64,000 bases of DNA from Mucilaginibacter_A sp050954285 (GCA_050954285.1 JBPBPL010000032.1:6780-70779); one strand, 5' to 3'. Positions 18,009-27,681 are shown, counted from the stretch's first letter. Numbers and translations: made by a program. Notes: generated by a model not told the origin, from the letters alone.

Positions 18009-19283
18009 GTGGTGGTACAAAGTTCTACACAGTTAATAATTATTTCCCCTAAAAAAATAATTAATAGATTTAAACCTATTATTAAGTTATTGCGCGGGCT
18101 TAGCACTTCCTTAATAAAAATATTCAATACTCGCGTTGTTCACACATTTAAACTTAGTTCTTCTAATTTTGGTGGTCCAAAAGAAGCATTGCTAACCTTT
18201 GCAGATATTAACCGATATGTTGATCAGAAAAAAAAGCAGGGCTTTGACTATTTTTACTGGCATTTTTTTGGTGAAGAAATCAACATTAAAGAACCGGAAT
18301 ATACCATTGGTAACCCGTTGCCTGGTGCCGAAGTTACTAGTTATACAACCATAAATACTGAGTATGTATATGCTATGCCTAATATCAGAATCTACAGTAA
18401 ATATTTTTTTACGCTAACTGAAGATAATTATTTGCTTGCTCCTGTATCTAACATTTATGGAGATGAAAAAAAATCACATCCGGCTTTCGCAACTTTGTTT
18501 TTACCGAAATGTAAAAAATTAAAAGGTCGGTCAATCATTATTCGTGGTGGAGCTTACTGGCATAAAATGCAAGATGGTTTGCCGGCTTTATATCTGGCAG
18601 AGTTAGCTGGTTTTGATTTTAGTAAGATTGATCATTTTATCATACAGGATGAAAAAATCAGTCAAAATAGTATTTTTACAAGGATTGGTATTCCGCTTGA
18701 AAAACAAGTTAGGCTTTATAACGAACACGATTGCTATCATTGTGATGAACTAATATTTTCTTCCTGGTATAACCGGAAAGGAAATTGGTATATTGATTAC
18801 CTAAACCGGGTAATTCAACCTAAAAATGTTACTAAAAATTTCCCGAAAAGAATTTATCTCAGTCGCTCACGGGTGAGTACCAGAAAAGTATTGAATGAAG
18901 ATGAAGTGGTTTCATTTTTGAAAAAATATGGTTTTGAATGCATACACAATGAAGATTTATCAACCGATGAACAAGTTGAATTGTTTAAAAATGCAACCCA
19001 TATAATATCCTGTCACGGATCACAATTAACAAATATTATTTTCTGCCAACCTGGCACAAAAGTTTGTGAAATTAGGCATATCACCCATAAAATACACTAC
19101 CGTAAAGCATTTCATGATTTATCAAATGGTTTTGGATTGAAATATTATTTACTTTACACTGCACTTGGAGAACAATATTTTGATGAAAATAATACGGTTA
19201 TCGAAACAGATACACACATGTATATAGATCTTGCTGATATACAATTGATGCTCGAAAAAATGCACTTAAAAGAAGTTGAATAA
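18009..19283 (+). CDS. GT61 family glycosyltransferase (DUF563)
   Basis: The 424-residue protein starts at a GTG 4 bp after the motif variant. The C-terminal half has the GT61 pattern: RIYLSRSRVSTRKVLNEDEV near residue 281, FECIHNEDLSTDEQVELF, then ISCHGSQLTNIIFCQPGTKV near residue 337. The N-terminal 60 residues are basic and poorly conserved. GT61 enzymes include plant xylosyl- and arabinosyltransferases and bacterial surface-glycan enzymes. Its last base is the first base of the next start codon. Confidence 0.83.
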   Translation: MVVQSSTQLIIISPKKIINRFKPIIKLLRGLSTSLIKIFNTRVVHTFKLSSSNFGGPKEALLTFADINRYVDQKKKQGFDYFYWHFFGEEINIKEPEYTIGNPLPGAEVTSYTTINTEYVYAMPNIRIYSKYFFTLTEDNYLLAPVSNIYGDEKKSHPAFATLFLPKCKKLKGRSIIIRGGAYWHKMQDGLPALYLAELAGFDFSKIDHFIIQDEKISQNSIFTRIGIPLEKQVRLYNEHDCYHCDELIFSSWYNRKGNWYIDYLNRVIQPKNVTKNFPKRIYLSRSRVSTRKVLNEDEVVSFLKKYGFECIHNEDLSTDEQVELFKNATHIISCHGSQLTNIIFCQPGTKVCEIRHITHKIHYRKAFHDLSNGFGLKYYLLYTALGEQYFDENNTVIETDTHMYIDLADIQLMLEKMHLKEVE

Positions 19284-20272
19284 TGTTGGAACCCTTAGTT
19301 TCTGTAATCATACCTACTTACAATTATGCAAAATACATAGTTGAAGCCGTAAATAGCGTTCTAACACAAACTTATCCTCAAGATAAAATTGAAATTATTA
19401 TAATAGACGATGGCTCAACAGATAATACATTTGAAATTTTAAAAAATTTTATTGAAAACAATATTATTTCATATAGCTTCCAAGAAAACAAAGGAAAAGC
19501 TAATGCTACATACAATGCTATACAAAAGTGTCAAGGAAAGTATATTTTTAACTTAGATGCAGATGATTACTACCTGCCAACAAAAATAGCAGAGTATATA
19601 CAAGTTTTTGAAAGCATTGAAGAAATTGTACATGTTGCCGCTCCTGCAAAAATTTTTTTTGAAGAAAAGAATTTTGCTAAAAATGAGATTCTACCAGAAG
19701 ATATATTGAATAAAGTCTTAGATGGAAAGTGGTTATTAAAACGTTTCTACAATAATAACATGCTTTTCGGTGGTGGTACAACTTACGCTGCGCGTGCTTC
19801 TACATTAAAAGCAATTGATATTCCAACTGGGATAGATATGTACATTGACGAATTCTTGATTTTAGCGATATTACCGTTTGGTAAAAGCTTTTATATTAAC
19901 CATCCCCTATCTGTATGGAGAATACATGGTAAAAATTTTTCAATATCTAGAGTAGTACAACAAAATCAAATTAATAATAGAAAAAGACTATTAAAATCAT
20001 CTGCTACTATTTTGAAGTATTTGGAAGATCACAATTATGATAAGAATATAATAAAAATTTATCAGATTCAAGATCTCATGAGATATATGTTATACAAAGA
20101 ACTTTTGAATGATAAAAAAGTTTCTGATATTTTTAAGTATGCTTCAAAAGTCCTTTTTAAGATTAAACCTAGTTGGAAACTAATTAAAACTTATAATTTA
20201 TTAAATCGGTTAGTGCCGTTACCGATAGTTAATTTAATAAATAGAAATAAGACATTAGATCATGAAGTTTAA
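19283..20272 (+). CDS. GT2 family glycosyltransferase
   Basis: This 329-residue GT-A enzyme has VSVIIPTYNYAKYIVEAVNS, IIIIDDGSTDNTFEIL and the DxD-type FNLDADDYYLP near residue 92. It starts inside the last codon of the GT61 gene. It opens the second AT-rich block (19.3-24.8 kb), which has no exact copy of the iterated motif. A 216-bp gap with a small repeat element follows. Confidence 0.84.
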   Translation: MLEPLVSVIIPTYNYAKYIVEAVNSVLTQTYPQDKIEIIIIDDGSTDNTFEILKNFIENNIISYSFQENKGKANATYNAIQKCQGKYIFNLDADDYYLPTKIAEYIQVFESIEEIVHVAAPAKIFFEEKNFAKNEILPEDILNKVLDGKWLLKRFYNNNMLFGGGTTYAARASTLKAIDIPTGIDMYIDEFLILAILPFGKSFYINHPLSVWRIHGKNFSISRVVQQNQINNRKRLLKSSATILKYLEDHNYDKNIIKIYQIQDLMRYMLYKELLNDKKVSDIFKYASKVLFKIKPSWKLIKTYNLLNRLVPLPIVNLINRNKTLDHEV

Positions 20273-20317
20273 CAATTCAGCATCCTTCAGTGCTATCAAT
20301 TTATTAAGAAGAGGCTT

Positions 20318-20479
20318 AGAACCTGTTTAAAATTTACTCAAATTCTTTTCGATGTTTTTTTATGAACCTAAAATTTTGATTGTGCTGTATTTTCTTTCTA
20401 ATTGTACCGATTATGAAACCAAAAATTACAGGAATAAAAGAAGCATAAAAATTTTTGATACAAATCAAAACAGGCTCTT
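20318..20479. repeat. MITE-like element A with imperfect terminal inverted repeats
   Basis: The left end AGAACCTGTTTAAAATTT and the right end, read on the opposite strand (AAGAGCCTGTTTTGATTT), are imperfect inverted repeats about 160 bp apart. A motif variant (AATAAAAGAAGCAT, 20433-20446) lies about 35 bp inside the right end. A related element with the same ends and the same internal motif position lies at 27514-27665. Both stand just before a GT4 gene. Confidence 0.5.
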
Positions 20480-20491
20480 AATATTTTTTTG

Positions 20492-21616
20492 ATGAAAATA
20501 ATTTTTATTTGTGGGGCTTTAAAGCCTGGATATGATGGAGTTGGAGATTATACACGAAGATTATCTGCAAACTTAATTATACAAGGTGTTGAAGTAGCCA
20601 TTTTAGCCTTGAATGATCAGTTTATTGCAGAAGTGATATGCCAAGATCAAACATCCGATGGTGTCAATATCAATACATGTCGTATTCCTTCAAATTGGAA
20701 CATTATACAACGTATTAATTATGCTAAAAAATGGATTATCAGCATCAATCCAGATTGGCTAAGTTTACAGTACGTTCCTTTTTCCTTTAACTCAAAAGGG
20801 CTTCCTTTTAATTTGAGTAAACATTTATCAAAACTTACTTTTAGTAAACGTTGGCATATCATGTTTCATGAACTTTGGGTTGGTATGAGTGAAACAGCAA
20901 GCTTGAAACATATTATTTGGGGAGAAATTCAAAAAAAATTAATTAAAGATTTAATAAATAAAATAGAACCTAACTTAATTCATACACAAACTAAACTTTA
21001 TCAGATACAACTTACTAAATTAGGATTTAAAACCAAGTATTTACCACTTTTTTCTAACATAACCGTCGGAAGTAACTTTAAAGACCAACATACTTTTAGT
21101 AAAAAAAGCAAAATCAGATTAGTAAACTTCGGAACTATTCATCCAACAGTTCCTATTGAAGAGTTCGCATATGAAGCTGCAATGTATGAAAAGAAAACAG
21201 GAACAATAATTGAATTAATACTAATTGGTCGTTGTGGTGCTGAGCAGAATAAATGGATTAATGTTTGGAAATCATCTGGATTAAATATATCTGTCTATGG
21301 AGAACAATCTTCAGAGGAAATTTATAGTATATTTAATTCTTCAACGTTCGGTATAACTACAACAGCACTTTCATTGATAGAAAAAAGTGGATCAGTTGCA
21401 GCAATGTTAGAACTTAATTTACCTGTCATATGTGTATCAAATGCTTGGAACCCACGAGGAATTTCTGATTTACCTAAAATATCTGGAATTATTGAATACT
21501 GTATTGGAAATTTTGAATCCTTAATGACAATGTCTCATAACACGAATATTAGTTATTTAGGGGTTGTAAAGGTATCTGAACAGTTAAAAAAAGATATTGT
21601 AGCAGCTTCATTTTAA
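20492..21616 (+). CDS. GT4-like glycosyltransferase
   Basis: The 374-residue protein is taken from the ATG at 20492; a TTG directly before it is possible. IFICGALKPGYDGVGDYTRR is a common GT4 N-terminus. The donor domain has LVNFGTIHPTVPIEEFAYEA, ELILIGRCGAEQNKWI, and in place of E-x7-E a run TTALSLIEKSGSVAAMLELN. It is AT-rich and stands alone between two gaps that both carry repeat elements. Confidence 0.75.
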   Translation: MKIIFICGALKPGYDGVGDYTRRLSANLIIQGVEVAILALNDQFIAEVICQDQTSDGVNINTCRIPSNWNIIQRINYAKKWIISINPDWLSLQYVPFSFNSKGLPFNLSKHLSKLTFSKRWHIMFHELWVGMSETASLKHIIWGEIQKKLIKDLINKIEPNLIHTQTKLYQIQLTKLGFKTKYLPLFSNITVGSNFKDQHTFSKKSKIRLVNFGTIHPTVPIEEFAYEAAMYEKKTGTIIELILIGRCGAEQNKWINVWKSSGLNISVYGEQSSEEIYSIFNSSTFGITTTALSLIEKSGSVAAMLELNLPVICVSNAWNPRGISDLPKISGIIEYCIGNFESLMTMSHNTNISYLGVVKVSEQLKKDIVAASF

Positions 21617-21631
21617 TTTTAAAAATGGTTG

Positions 21632-21769
21632 TGTTCTCAAATGTATGATGAGTTTCTTTTATTTAAAAAAACAAATACTTGTGGGCAGATTGTTTCCATG
21701 TTTATAGCTAAAAAGAGTTGCTGCTGTAAAAAAATATTATAAGTTTTTATAGCCATCATACATTTGAGA
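21632..21769. repeat. 138-bp element with perfect 18-bp terminal inverted repeats
   Basis: GTTCTCAAATGTATGATG at 21632-21649 is perfectly complementary to 21752-21769, with 102 bases between. The interior has no open frame of useful length. It could be a non-autonomous miniature element or a long-stemmed RNA between the GT4-like and GT8 genes. No target-site duplication is obvious. Confidence 0.65.
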
Positions 21770-21811
21770 ACAGTACCTAATTTAAAAAATATTAGATTTT
21801 TAACGCACTAA

Positions 21812-22717
21812 ATGGAAATCCTACAAAACATTCCTATTCTTATAGCAAGTGATAACCATTATGCTGTTATGATTGCAGCTTTAATAAAGTCAATAGAAAT
21901 AAATCACAAAACGAGTGAAAACATTATTTTTACTATTATAGATGATGGAATTTCTAAAATTAATAAGAATAAAATCCAGAATTCAACTAATTCAGAGTTA
22001 ATACATATCCGTTGGATAAAACCAACAGACGTTTTACCGACCGGAATTAATATTCCTATAGATACTTCTATTTATCCTATTACAATTTATCTAAGATTAT
22101 TTGCCCCATATGCTGTAGGTTTAGAACATAAAAAAATAATTTATTTAGATGTAGATATGATATTGTATGATGATATTTCTAATTTGTATCATACAGATAT
22201 TGGTGATAATATTTTAGGTGCAGTCCAAGATTATATGCCAACATTTGGTCATCCACGTGCTATACCTAACTATAAGGAACTTGGAATTTTACCAGAAACA
22301 AAATATTTTAATTCTGGATTGCTGCTAATTAACTCAAAAAAATGGATAGATGAAGATATTGCTAATAAAGTGATTAAATGTATGAATGAAAATCATGTTC
22401 ACATCATTTATCCTGACCAGTATGGATTAAATATAGTTTTACGTAACTGTTGGTTCGAAATTGATCGTGCTTGGAACTGCAGTGCTTTATTCGAAGAACC
22501 TACAAATCCATTTCTAATACATTTTATAGACATAAAACCAATTTTTAAGTCTTACTATTCCTTGCCGAAACATAAAGAAGAATTTTATAGGCTTTTGAGA
22601 TTAACTGCTTTTAAAGATTTTAAAGCCTATTCTGATTACAACAGGCTATTTAAAAAGGGAATTACAAAATTTAAAAAAAAAATTTGTAAGTTGATTACTA
22701 ATATCAAGTTTAAATAA
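21812..22717 (+). CDS. GT8 family glycosyltransferase
   Basis: The 301-residue protein has the GT8 DxD motif in IIYLDVDMILYDD (residues 113-115), YFNSGLLLINSKKW near residue 168, and the acceptor-side YPDQYGLNIVL followed by the FLIHFID histidine region near residue 240. GT8 enzymes are retaining galactosyl- or glucosyltransferases of lipopolysaccharide cores and related glycans. No membrane segment is seen. It is in the AT-rich block. Confidence 0.88.
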   Translation: MEILQNIPILIASDNHYAVMIAALIKSIEINHKTSENIIFTIIDDGISKINKNKIQNSTNSELIHIRWIKPTDVLPTGINIPIDTSIYPITIYLRLFAPYAVGLEHKKIIYLDVDMILYDDISNLYHTDIGDNILGAVQDYMPTFGHPRAIPNYKELGILPETKYFNSGLLLINSKKWIDEDIANKVIKCMNENHVHIIYPDQYGLNIVLRNCWFEIDRAWNCSALFEEPTNPFLIHFIDIKPIFKSYYSLPKHKEEFYRLLRLTAFKDFKAYSDYNRLFKKGITKFKKKICKLITNIKFK

Positions 22718-22770
22718 TTTGAAATTAAGTCTACTTTTGAGTCTCAAGTCATTTTATTAAGATAGTTTTG

Positions 22771-23760
22771 ATGAAAGTTTCAGTTTGCATTCCTACATAT
22801 AATCAGTCGCAGTATTTAACACAAGCTATACGTAGCGCATATAATCAATCTATAAAGCCGGTTGAAATAATTGTTTCAGATGATTGCAGTACTGATAACA
22901 CGTATGAAGTATTAAATACCCTATCAAGAGAAATTCCAGTATTAAAGATAATTTTACAACCTATAAACTTAGGGATTGCAGGTAATACAGACAGTTGTCT
23001 CAGGCTTGCAAAGGGTGATTTTATTATAAGACTCGATTCTGACGATTATCTTTCGTCTAAATATATTGAAAAACTTTCAAATTTATTACTAAAATATCCT
23101 CAAGCTGGTTATGCGCATGCAGCAGTACAAGAGATAGATCAGTATGGGATTTTTTTACAAAAACGTCAGTTAGCAAGAAGATCTGGTTATCAAGATAGTA
23201 TAGTTGCTCTAAAATCTGCTGTAAAAGGTTATCGAGTATCTGCAAATATTATTATGTTTACTAAAGAGGCGTTAAAAAGAGTAAATTACATTACTAATAG
23301 GCCAAATTACGTTGAGGATTATCACCTGTCTGCTTCACTTGCCGCAGCTGGATTTGGTAATGTTTACTTAAACGAAACACTTGCTTTTTACAGAGTATGG
23401 ATTGATTCTGGGAAGGCTAGATTAAGACGTAAGTTAATGGAGATAGTTGGTATATACAAAGTATACCATGAAGTATTAGAACCAGCGTTTTTAAAAAGAG
23501 GTTGGAGTTTAAACGGAATTAATAGAAATAGATCCTTAGTTGCTTCAGTGCAATCAGACTGTTTAAGTTGGAATGTATATTCAAATGAAGAAAAAGTTCA
23601 GCTAAAAGAAGCGTTAAAAACCTTATCATCATCACCTAAAGCAAAAGGGATTGCTTGGTTATATTTTAACGGATATGGAAAGTATTTAGATTTTTACTCA
23701 GGAGTAATAACCAAATTGAAATCAGGCATTAAGCAAATACTTATTAAATTAAAATATTAG
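22771..23760 (+). CDS. GT2 family glycosyltransferase
   Basis: The start is taken as the ATG at 22771, just after a TTG. The 329-residue protein has VSVCIPTYNQSQYLTQAIRS, VSDDCSTDNTYEVL and IRLDSDDYLSSKYIEKL near residue 90, and YVEDYHLSASLAAAGFG near residue 176 as the catalytic region. C-terminal residues 250-329 are basic and probably acceptor-specific. No other clue to specificity. Confidence 0.84.
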   Translation: MKVSVCIPTYNQSQYLTQAIRSAYNQSIKPVEIIVSDDCSTDNTYEVLNTLSREIPVLKIILQPINLGIAGNTDSCLRLAKGDFIIRLDSDDYLSSKYIEKLSNLLLKYPQAGYAHAAVQEIDQYGIFLQKRQLARRSGYQDSIVALKSAVKGYRVSANIIMFTKEALKRVNYITNRPNYVEDYHLSASLAAAGFGNVYLNETLAFYRVWIDSGKARLRRKLMEIVGIYKVYHEVLEPAFLKRGWSLNGINRNRSLVASVQSDCLSWNVYSNEEKVQLKEALKTLSSSPKAKGIAWLYFNGYGKYLDFYSGVITKLKSGIKQILIKLKY

Positions 23761-23822
23761 AAATGTTAATATATTTAGTGAAACCATACGTATAAGCTCT
23801 TACAAGTTATTAATTTTTTAAA

Positions 23823-24869
23823 TTGAGAATTCTATTTTTATCTCACAATTTTTATCCTGACATCGGAGGAATTGAAGTCAATTCTGATATTTTAGCACAA
23901 TCATTTTCAGCCTTTGGTCATGATGTCCATTTATTAACTTGGTCTAAAGATCCAAAGAATAAAAGTTTTCCGTACCCAGTTATTAGAAATCCAAGCAAAA
24001 GCAAACTTTTTAAAGAACATGCTTGGGCTGATTTAATATTTGAAAATAATCCTAGCCTTAGGTTAGCATGGCCTAATTTGTTTTTCCGGAAACCTTCTGT
24101 AATTGCTTTAAATACTTGGATTTCTCGAATCAATGGTAAAATAGGATTTCAGGACCAAATCAAATTATTATGGTTAAAAAGAGCTAGTAAAGTAATTGCA
24201 GTAAGTGATGCTATAAGAAAACGTTGCTGGCCCACTGCTATTGTTATTGCAAATCCATACCGTAGTAACGAGTTCAGAATTATTCCTAATATAGAAAAAA
24301 CTAAAGAATTTGTTTTTTTAGGAAGACTTGTATCTGATAAAGGAGCTGATCATGCAGTTAAGGCTTTAAAGCAATTGATTATGATTAAACCCGAATTAAA
24401 CCATTGTGAACATAAAGTTACTTTAACTATTATTGGTAGTGGACCAGAAAAACAAAATCTTTATAAACTAATCCAAGATTTACAGATGGAATCTTATGTT
24501 AAGCTCGTTGGATCACTTAGCGGAGAAAGTTTGGTCGTCTGTTTAAATCAGCATCGTTATCTTTTAGTACCTTCATTGTGGGAGGAGCCATTCGGTAATG
24601 TAGTTCTGGAAGCAATGGCTTGTGGTTGTCTTCCAATTGTTTCTGATGGAGGTGGTTTACCTACTGCAATTGGTAAAGCTGGATTGAAATTTCGTCGAGG
24701 TGATTTAGGTTCATTAGTAAATACTATTGTAGAAATAATGAATGACCCAAAATTGGAACATCAACTTAAACTTGAATCCATTCCTCATCTTGAAAAGCAT
24801 CATCCAGATAAAGTTGCTGCACAGTATTTAAAAGTTATTGAATCAGCTTTTCTTTTTAAAAATAGTTAA
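23823..24869 (+). CDS. GT4 family glycosyltransferase
   Basis: The 348-residue GT-B protein starts at TTG. RILFLSHNFYPDIGGIEVNS is a classic GT4 N-terminus. The donor domain has EFVFLGRLVSDKGADHAVKA near residue 160 and the E-x7-E motif in EEPFGNVVLEAMACGCLPIV near residue 258. The last base overlaps the start of the next gene. It ends the second AT-rich block; the next gene is visibly less AT-rich. Confidence 0.87.
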   Translation: MRILFLSHNFYPDIGGIEVNSDILAQSFSAFGHDVHLLTWSKDPKNKSFPYPVIRNPSKSKLFKEHAWADLIFENNPSLRLAWPNLFFRKPSVIALNTWISRINGKIGFQDQIKLLWLKRASKVIAVSDAIRKRCWPTAIVIANPYRSNEFRIIPNIEKTKEFVFLGRLVSDKGADHAVKALKQLIMIKPELNHCEHKVTLTIIGSGPEKQNLYKLIQDLQMESYVKLVGSLSGESLVVCLNQHRYLLVPSLWEEPFGNVVLEAMACGCLPIVSDGGGLPTAIGKAGLKFRRGDLGSLVNTIVEIMNDPKLEHQLKLESIPHLEKHHPDKVAAQYLKVIESAFLFKNS

Positions 24870-26116
24870 TGAAAATTATAATAGCCCACCCAACCGGCAA
24901 TGCGTTTTTTAGAGCTGCTGCTGATGGACTTTATGAGGCAAATATGCTTGCAGGATTAAGGACTACAGTTGCAACTTTTCCGGGGAACATTTTTGACACA
25001 CTCAGTAAATACAATGCTTTTATAGAATTTGGCAGGCGTAAATACAACCCGCAACTGCAAAAATTGACTAAAGCCTGGCCGATGTATGAACTGGGTAGAA
25101 TTGCAGCCTCAAAAGCAAGTTTTAAGAATCTAATTAAGCAGGAAACCGGTATTTTCAGTGTTGATGGCGTTTATCAAAATCTGGACAAACATGTAGCTGC
25201 AGATTTGCAAGCCATGCAAGCTACTGGAACTGATGCAGTTTATGCTTATGAAGATGGAGCTTTATATTCTTTTAAAGAAGCAAAAAAACTAAATATACAG
25301 TGCTTGTACGATTTGCCTATTGGCTATTGGCGTACTGCAAAACGTTTGTTAGAACTGGAGTACGAACGCTGGCCGGAATGGCAGCCAACCTTGTTAAGTT
25401 TTGGTGATTCTGAAGCTAAGTTGGCCCGTAAAGATGAAGAGCTTCTTTTAGCAGATAAAATTTTTGTAGCCAGTCAGTTTACTGCCAGTACCTTAAAAGA
25501 TTATCCCGGGAAGCTGGCACCGGTGTCAGTTATTCCTTATGCTTTTCCTCCTGTTGTTGCAGATCGAAACTATGCTTCTTTTACAGCTACAAAACCACTC
25601 AAACTTTTATTTGTAGGAGGATTATCACAGAGAAAAGGAATAGCGGATTTATTTGCTGCTGTCGAAAACTTAAAAAAGTATGTAGAATTAACGGTGGTTG
25701 GGAAAAAAGTAAGCGCCCTGCCCTGCCCTGCCCTCGATGCCGCTTTAGCAAAACACCGATGGCTACCGAGCCTGCCACATGATGAAGTATTGAAACTGAT
25801 GCATCAGCACGATGTACTGGTTTTCCCATCCTTGTTTGAAGGATTTGGATTGGTTATAACAGAGGCCATGTCGCAAGGTACACCGGTTATTACAACAGAT
25901 CGAACAGCTGGTCCAGATTTAATCACACATGGAGAAAATGGCTGGCTGGTTGAAGCCGGCTCTACTGTTGCCCTGCAAAATACGATTGAAGAATTGATTG
26001 CCCATCCGCAGCGTATTGCAGAAGTTGGTCGTGAAGCCATGCGCAGTGCTGAAAAAAGGCCCTGGAAAGTTTACGGTGAAGAGTTGGTAAAAGATATAAA
26101 TTCGGCTAAAATTTAA
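24869..26116 (+). CDS. GT4 family glycosyltransferase with an internal GCCCT tandem repeat
   Basis: The 415-residue GT-B protein has LKLLFVGGLSQRKGIADLFA near residue 243 and the E-x7-E motif in LFEGFGLVITEAMSQGTPVI near residue 325. Four tandem GCCCT units at 25715-25734 encode part of SALPCPALDAA. Because the unit is 5 bp, gain or loss of one unit would shift the frame and truncate the enzyme before its donor-binding motif. The start overlaps the previous stop. Confidence 0.86.
   Translation: MKIIIAHPTGNAFFRAAADGLYEANMLAGLRTTVATFPGNIFDTLSKYNAFIEFGRRKYNPQLQKLTKAWPMYELGRIAASKASFKNLIKQETGIFSVDGVYQNLDKHVAADLQAMQATGTDAVYAYEDGALYSFKEAKKLNIQCLYDLPIGYWRTAKRLLELEYERWPEWQPTLLSFGDSEAKLARKDEELLLADKIFVASQFTASTLKDYPGKLAPVSVIPYAFPPVVADRNYASFTATKPLKLLFVGGLSQRKGIADLFAAVENLKKYVELTVVGKKVSALPCPALDAALAKHRWLPSLPHDEVLKLMHQHDVLVFPSLFEGFGLVITEAMSQGTPVITTDRTAGPDLITHGENGWLVEAGSTVALQNTIEELIAHPQRIAEVGREAMRSAEKRPWKVYGEELVKDINSAKI
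25715..25734. repeat. Pentanucleotide tandem repeat (GCCCT)4 inside a GT4 gene
   Basis: Four perfect GC-rich 5-bp units in an otherwise AT-rich gene. The unit length is not a multiple of three, so a slippage event would switch the frame. Confidence 0.9.
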
Positions 26117-26180
26117 TAAACAGCTGATTGACTATTATTTATCATCAATCTGATTTTCTGATTAACATCAATTAAATACA

Positions 26181-27515
26181 ATGGTTGAAATAGAAAACGC
26201 TCCTAATTTAGTTCTTACAACTAACAAAAAGATTCATAAAATTAAGGATCAAAACAGCGATCTAAAAACAGGTATCTGGATCTATTTTTTACTTGTAATT
26301 TTTGAAGGTGCATTACGTAAATGGTTTTTACCGGGCTTAGCAACACCACTGCTGATTATACGTGATCCGGTTGCGATTTGGCTGGTGCTTAAATGTTGGC
26401 AAAGAGGTTTATTTCCTTCGTCCATCTACCTTAACGGTATGATATTTATTGGTGTTGTCAGCATATTTATAGCTATTTTTTTAGGCCATGGGAATTTAAT
26501 TGTTGCAATATATGGCGCAAGAATATATATATTCCATTTTCCTATGATCTTTGTAATAGGAAAAGTTTTTAATATCACGGATGTTATAAAAATTGGTAGA
26601 GCAACTTTATTTATAACTATACCCATGACAATACTTATTGCTTTGCAATTCTACAGTCCTCAATCAGCTTGGGTTAATCGTGGAGTGGGGGGAGATATAG
26701 CAGGCGCGGGTTACAGCGGTGCTCTTGGATTTTTTCGTCCACCTGCTACCTTTTCCTTTACAACAGGAACAAGTTCTTATTACAGTTTTGTTGGCTGTTT
26801 TATATTTTACTTTTGGTTAAATGTAAATAAGGTAAACAAGTTAATTTTGATTTTAGCTACTTTAGGAATGTTTGCAGCTATTCCTCTTTCAATAAGTAGA
26901 GGTTTATTTTTTCAAAATGGGGTAACCTTAATATTTACTATGTTAGCAGTTTCTAGAAAACCAAAATATTTTGGTAGAATATTTATTGCAATAATTGTAG
27001 TGGCTATTTTACTGGCTGCTTTAAGCCAAATGAGTTTTTTTAATACTGCTATTGAAGCCTTTACTTCACGTTTCACCAGTGCGAGTGATACTGAAGGAGG
27101 TTTAAAAGGTACACTTGGCGATAGATTTTTAGGAGGATTAGTAGGTCAATTTTTAGAATCTGGTGATCAACCTTTTTTTGGTGCTGGTATAGGTATGGGT
27201 ACTAACGTTGGTAGTATGATATTAGCAGGAAAACAAACTTTTTTAGTCGCTGAGGGCGAATGGGGAAGGATATTAGGAGAACTAGGACCCATACTGGGAC
27301 TTGTTATTATTGCTATACGTGTGGGATTTAGTATAAAAATTACACTAGGTTCTTATCATCAATTGGCTAAAAATAACTTACTCCCTTGGTTATTACTTAG
27401 TTTTGGTTTATTAACATTAGCTCAAGGCAATTGGGCACAACCTACCTACCTTGGTTTTAGTATTTTAACAAGCGGATTAATTGTTGCCTCTTTTAATACA
27501 AATAATTTCATTTAG
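26181..27515 (+). CDS. Polytopic Wzy / O-antigen ligase-like membrane protein
   Basis: The 444-residue protein has about ten hydrophobic segments (for example WIYFLLVIFEGALRKWFLPG, FIGVVSIFIAIFLGH, ILILATLGMFAAIPLSISRG, IFIAIIVVAILLAAL, LLSFGLLTLAQGNW). A large polar loop lies near residues 290-360 with GAGIGMGTNVG. This layout fits the Wzy polymerase / WaaL ligase class of inner-membrane proteins that join lipid-linked glycans on the periplasmic side. The sequence alone does not separate polymerase from ligase. With an initiating transferase (32272) in the same locus, a polymerase role is plausible. Confidence 0.7.
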   Translation: MVEIENAPNLVLTTNKKIHKIKDQNSDLKTGIWIYFLLVIFEGALRKWFLPGLATPLLIIRDPVAIWLVLKCWQRGLFPSSIYLNGMIFIGVVSIFIAIFLGHGNLIVAIYGARIYIFHFPMIFVIGKVFNITDVIKIGRATLFITIPMTILIALQFYSPQSAWVNRGVGGDIAGAGYSGALGFFRPPATFSFTTGTSSYYSFVGCFIFYFWLNVNKVNKLILILATLGMFAAIPLSISRGLFFQNGVTLIFTMLAVSRKPKYFGRIFIAIIVVAILLAALSQMSFFNTAIEAFTSRFTSASDTEGGLKGTLGDRFLGGLVGQFLESGDQPFFGAGIGMGTNVGSMILAGKQTFLVAEGEWGRILGELGPILGLVIIAIRVGFSIKITLGSYHQLAKNNLLPWLLLSFGLLTLAQGNWAQPTYLGFSILTSGLIVASFNTNNFI

Positions 27516-27665
27516 AGCCTGTGTAAATTTTTATTGAGTAAATACTACCACGTCTTTTAGAGCAATGAATGTATTTGTTAACATTTTCTCCGTAAACATA
27601 AACTTCTATAATTGGGATGATAAAGAAGCATATAAAAAAACTGAATAAATTTTTAACAGAATCCT
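27514..27665. repeat. MITE-like element B with imperfect terminal inverted repeats
   Basis: The left end AGAGCCTGTGTAAATTTTTA begins inside the Wzy stop codon. The right end, read on the opposite strand, is AGGATTCTGTTAAAAATTTA. A one-base-shorter motif variant (GATAAAGAAGCAT, 27619-27631) lies about 35 bp inside the right end, as in element A at 20318-20479. It ends 16 bp before a GT4 gene. Confidence 0.5.
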
Positions 27666-27681
27666 ATTAATAATTAAGTCT

